Positions 60,763 through 64,000 of a stretch of DNA of 64,000 nt are shown one piece after another. This DNA comes from CAYJAD01 sp964370835 (GTDB taxonomy: Bacteria; Desulfobacterota; Desulfovibrionia; Desulfovibrionales; Desulfovibrionaceae), in assembly GCA_964370835.1 (NCBI GenBank), contig CAYJLO010000004.1, positions 1 to 64,000 of the forward strand, given 5' to 3'. The notes under the pieces are model-generated. The model had not been told where the DNA came from. It ran no database searches and worked only from the letters and a program-made list of their open reading frames with translations. The position numbers were made by a program, and so were the translations under genes. Each line of letters opens with the position of its first letter. The first letter of the stretch is position 1.

Positions 60763-63700
60763 ATGGCAACTGTATGTCGCCCTTGCCTCTATCTGCTGGT
60801 TTGTGTAACGGCTTTGTTGCTTGTGCTTTTTTTGGTGATGTTCACCTTTGTGAAGTTATATCCTCAAGAAATTCGCCAAAAAATATCCCATGAATTACAG
60901 CAAGCCACCGGCATGGAATTGCAATTTTCCGGTATAGATATGGCTTTGCTGCCTTTGCCGGCCCTTTCCTTTGCTGATGTGAAGCTGGAACACAAAGATT
61001 TTTCTTTGCAAGTGGCCTATGCCACGTTGCGTCCAGATGTGCTTCCTTTGTTTCAAGGTCGTGTTTCATTAGGGGATATTTCTTTGTGGCGACCGCATTT
61101 TGCTTTAAAGCAAGGCTCTACTGCTTCGGCAAAAAATCCTCCCACACAAGTGAAGGCAGATGTAAACGAGCCCACAGGTGCCGCTTCTGTCCCGGATGTG
61201 AGTGTCAATGACACTGCCAAAAAAACTGCTTTAATTGAGCCTGCTACGCAAAATGCTCATGTGAGTCAGCAGGCCATGGAGCATGTGGGCGCCATTGTGG
61301 AGGCTTTTTTACAAGATTTTTCACAGCAAGTGCCGGATTTTCTTTATGGTTCTTCTGTGGAAATCTTGCATGGTTCAGTGCTGTTGGAACAAGAAGGCTG
61401 GAGCATGAAATGCGATTCTTTGCATACCCATGTGGAGCTGGGCGCATTGGGGGCCTTGGATGGTCTCATACGTTTTGATTTAGCGAGCTTCTTTGTGCAA
61501 GATGAAGTTTTTGCCAAAGTGCAAGCCTTTACGCTTTCTTTGGATGGTGATCTTGATGATAGTTTAATGGTGCGCGTGCAAAGCAAAGGGGCCATGGATA
61601 ACCTATTGGAACAAGCAGAAGTGGATATTTCTTTGACGTACACTTTGCAAGATAGTCTAACGCAGGTCATGTCCAGAGTTCTGCCTTTGTCGGTACATAC
61701 TAAACCACAAGGACGTGCGTCCCTGCAAGGGCAATGGTCCATAAAAACAGATTTAGTATGGCATGGCGTACCCATTCCCGTGAGCAGTTCCGGATTTTTA
61801 CGCGGAAACTTACAAAATACTTTACATATACAAGACATGAAAGGGCGCTTGGGAGATGATGCACTCACCCTTAACGCCGCTGTGCATTTGCAAGATTTGT
61901 CCAACCCCACCGTGGATGGGCATATTGTTATTTCTCAGTTTAGTCTCACCCAATGGTTTGGTTTTGCACGTCATATGCCTGCGGGATTACAACATGTGTT
62001 GCACCGCGTGTCGGGCGATTTGGATTTTGTCATTACCAAGGAAGGCCTTGTGGTGCCTCGCATTCAAGCTCAAGCTGCTGAAGGGGATTTCACCGGCAGG
62101 GGAGGCGTGGAGGCTTGGTCTAAGGCAGTGGTGTTTTTAGATATACATGCGCCGCTTCTTCATCTGAGAAAGGTCTATGCCGAGGCTGAGGGGCTTAAGC
62201 CCGAGCCTTTATCTTTTCTTCATAAGCCTCTAACACCGGAACCGGGCACCCCAGAAGCACATGCCGATGGCGGGGTCGATGGCATTAGTGTGGATTACGA
62301 TATCAATGTGTCGGCAGATACGGTGATGGCTTGGGAACTGCCTTTAAAAGGGTTTCAATTCCGCGTGCATCCCATGGGCTTAGATGGGAAGAAATTTGAT
62401 CCTAAGCATGAAAATGCGGCTGTGCTGGGCTTTAGTGCTAAAGATTTTTTTGGCGGGCGTGCTGAAGGTAAAGCCATTTTATACCGCAATGCTAAGGATG
62501 TTTCGGCCTATGATATTTCTGCACTATTGCGCAACGTGCGCGCAGAACGTCCTGTGGAGCGTCTCATAGGGCAAGCTCTTTTTGACGGGCGCATGTCCGC
62601 CGATGCCTCTGTCACCAGTGAAGGCGTCTATGCCGGAGAATTCTTGGTGGCTCTGGCAGGATCAGCTTCTTTGCGTGTGGAAAATGGTCATTTTTATGGC
62701 CGTTCCAAGCAAAAAGTGCCTTTCAAGCTCATGACGGCGGCTGGCACCGTGTCAGGACAAAATGATGCCAAGGTAAGCGGAGCCCAATGGCCTCCCAAGC
62801 TTGAATACAAGGGCCAGTGGCGCGCCAATCTTGATACCAAGGATATTTCTGCCAAAAGCACATGGAATGGCTCCTTGGAATTTATTGGTGAAGATTATGC
62901 CACGGTATCATTGAGTAATATTCCCGGCTCTGTGCAAATAGCTTTTTCTCCAGAGTTGACCTCTTTGCCCAAAAGAACTGAGGTGCACTTTTCCACCTTA
63001 CTTTCTCTCGACACCACTAAGGGCGTTGTTTCCTTGGCAAAAGCAAAAGGTACTGTGCCCACATTGGCAAATATGCCGGCGTCGGGCTTTGGTGAATTGA
63101 ATTTTAGCAAAGATATAGTGTGGAAAGCCACCGTCAATGCCAATACGGATAAGTTAAGCCAAGTGCTGGCCGCTCTTGATGATGAGGGACGCCCCTTATT
63201 GCCGCCCACCGCGCCACAAAAGGCCACCATAAGTACCAATATGTCCTATGCTAAGAATCTTTTGCAATTGAAAAAAATTGCCATGCAAGTGCAAGATATG
63301 AAAATTTCCGGAGAGCTTAAAAGAACGTTCACGGCAAAGCCTGTATGGACTTTTGACCTCTTTGCTGATGTTTTTGATTATGATGTTCTTTTTGGGAGCA
63401 AAAAGGCGACTTCCTCTAAAAATATGTCGGGCTCTTCGGTGCGACCTGCCACAGCTGAGGCACAACGTCCTCTTTCGTGGCGTTGGTTAGAAGATTTCAA
63501 TGCCAAGGGCACGGTGCGCATAGGTACGTATCGTATGAATAAAGTACAGGTACGAGACGTGGTGGCTCCGGTGAAAATTGCCGACGCTACATTGGACTGC
63601 ACACCCACCAAGGCAAAGTTTTATGGAGGGGATGCCCTCATTAACTTCAAAGGAACGGTGAAAAATACGGCCCTACATACGCAATTGGGTGTGGTGACCA

Positions 63701-64000
63701 AGGGCACAAACCTTTTTGCCTTGAGTGAAGATTTGCATTTGGAAACTGTTATTGCAGGGGCGGCGGACTTTTGGATATCTGCGCAAGGTCCCATACGTTA
63801 TTCCCGTGACATTCCCGCGGCCTTTGATGGCACCTGGCGTTTGCAGGTGGGGGCTGGTTTTTTACAAAGTCGTGATAAAAAAGGTAAACTTACCGGAAGT
63901 CCCACGTATATATCCTCGTTTAAAGATATGGGCGTCATCACCAAGGGTGTGTTGGAAAGTCATAAATTTGAACTTAGAGGCGATGGTCTTAAGGCTGTGG
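60763..64000 (+). CDS. AsmA-family protein (3' partial)
   Basis: A large inner-membrane-anchored protein cut by the window end; over 1,079 residues are visible with no stop. One N-terminal membrane segment (about residues 8-28) is followed by the AsmA opening pattern (VKLYPQEIRQKISHELQQATGMEL in two stretches, then LPLPALSFADVKLE near 67-80). The long rest is repeated beta-strand sequence typical of AsmA/TamB-like proteins, which help move lipids between the membranes. The start ATG 60763 is chosen because it puts the membrane segment at the N-terminus; a GTG at 60679 is an upstream alternative, and neither has a strong ribosome site. It diverges from the glycosyltransferase gene. Confidence 0.85.
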   Translation, partial: MATVCRPCLYLLVCVTALLLVLFLVMFTFVKLYPQEIRQKISHELQQATGMELQFSGIDMALLPLPALSFADVKLEHKDFSLQVAYATLRPDVLPLFQGRVSLGDISLWRPHFALKQGSTASAKNPPTQVKADVNEPTGAASVPDVSVNDTAKKTALIEPATQNAHVSQQAMEHVGAIVEAFLQDFSQQVPDFLYGSSVEILHGSVLLEQEGWSMKCDSLHTHVELGALGALDGLIRFDLASFFVQDEVFAKVQAFTLSLDGDLDDSLMVRVQSKGAMDNLLEQAEVDISLTYTLQDSLTQVMSRVLPLSVHTKPQGRASLQGQWSIKTDLVWHGVPIPVSSSGFLRGNLQNTLHIQDMKGRLGDDALTLNAAVHLQDLSNPTVDGHIVISQFSLTQWFGFARHMPAGLQHVLHRVSGDLDFVITKEGLVVPRIQAQAAEGDFTGRGGVEAWSKAVVFLDIHAPLLHLRKVYAEAEGLKPEPLSFLHKPLTPEPGTPEAHADGGVDGISVDYDINVSADTVMAWELPLKGFQFRVHPMGLDGKKFDPKHENAAVLGFSAKDFFGGRAEGKAILYRNAKDVSAYDISALLRNVRAERPVERLIGQALFDGRMSADASVTSEGVYAGEFLVALAGSASLRVENGHFYGRSKQKVPFKLMTAAGTVSGQNDAKVSGAQWPPKLEYKGQWRANLDTKDISAKSTWNGSLEFIGEDYATVSLSNIPGSVQIAFSPELTSLPKRTEVHFSTLLSLDTTKGVVSLAKAKGTVPTLANMPASGFGELNFSKDIVWKATVNANTDKLSQVLAALDDEGRPLLPPTAPQKATISTNMSYAKNLLQLKKIAMQVQDMKISGELKRTFTAKPVWTFDLFADVFDYDVLFGSKKATSSKNMSGSSVRPATAEAQRPLSWRWLEDFNAKGTVRIGTYRMNKVQVRDVVAPVKIADATLDCTPTKAKFYGGDALINFKGTVKNTALHTQLGVVTKGTNLFALSEDLHLETVIAGAADFWISAQGPIRYSRDIPAAFDGTWRLQVGAGFLQSRDKKGKLTGSPTYISSFKDMGVITKGVLESHKFELRGDGLKAV

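Noticed and set aside
60669..60893. Open frame before and into the AsmA-like gene
   Set aside because: It is out of frame with the long AsmA frame and lacks a ribosome site.
1..64000. CRISPR arrays, tRNA, rRNA, insertion sequences, prophage
   Set aside because: No regularly spaced direct repeats, no GGTTCRA-type tRNA arms and no transposase or integrase frames were seen in any intergenic region.

Overview
The window looks like a chromosomal segment of a strictly anaerobic sulfate- or sulfite-reducing bacterium of the Desulfovibrionaceae. Four features point there. There is a fused FAD/Fe-S lactate- or glycolate-type dehydrogenase of about 1,176 residues. The adenylate kinase carries the Cys-X5-His-X15-Cys-X2-Cys metal site described for Desulfovibrio gigas. 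A siroheme decarboxylase subunit (AhbB) is paired with HemL, the siroheme-dependent haem route. A highly expressed Desulfovibrio-type outer-membrane porin is present. No phage, plasmid, transposase, CRISPR array, rRNA or tRNA was seen. Genus and species cannot be fixed from the sequence alone.

Layout. 1-4.7 kb: F1 part of ATP synthase (atpH truncated by the window edge, then atpA, atpG, atpD, atpC). 5.1-8.0 kb: YedE-type membrane protein, TusA-like protein, DUF3343 protein and a sugar-kinase-like protein, a set associated with selenium metabolism. 8.2-11.5 kb: TMEM43-like protein, AEC and LysE exporters, a C_GCAxxG_C_C redox protein. 11.8-17.3 kb: fused dehydrogenase, CYTH protein, phenylacetate-CoA-ligase-like enzyme. 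17.9-19.3 kb: porin. 19.6-29.7 kb: a long minus-strand run with dapA, hup, a MinD/FlhG-like ATPase, a GGDEF-like protein without the catalytic motif, prfB (with a programmed frameshift), lnt, a CorC-like protein, a PilZ protein and a membrane diguanylate cyclase. 30.2-32.6 kb: hybrid histidine kinase. 33.0-35.7 kb: two tandem NCS2 purine permeases. 35.9-40.6 kb: ftsH-folP-cdaA-cdaR. 40.7-52.6 kb: sdaA, potABCD, an iron-sulfur flavoprotein, an orphan protein, adk, ahbB-hemL, rarD, a SLOG-like protein and an RRM protein. 53-64 kb: a second large hybrid kinase, a DUF554 protein, a radical SAM protein, a small membrane protein, a glycosyltransferase and an AsmA-family protein cut by the window end.

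Most novel signal: a family of roughly 120-bp intergenic elements. Two well-preserved copies (4733-4852 and 6404-6524) have perfect terminal inverted repeats of different sequence, a shared core, and an internal hairpin whose arms differ between copies yet stay complementary. A decayed copy lies near 11.54-11.67 kb and a short derivative near 32.66-32.71 kb. This looks like a structured mobile or RNA element. Signalling genes are also dense: cyclic di-GMP (PilZ, active GGDEF, degenerate GGDEF), cyclic di-AMP (cdaA/cdaR) and two hybrid kinases.

Limits: assignments rest on reading motifs, lengths, ribosome-binding sites and gene order by eye. No database search or structure prediction was run.
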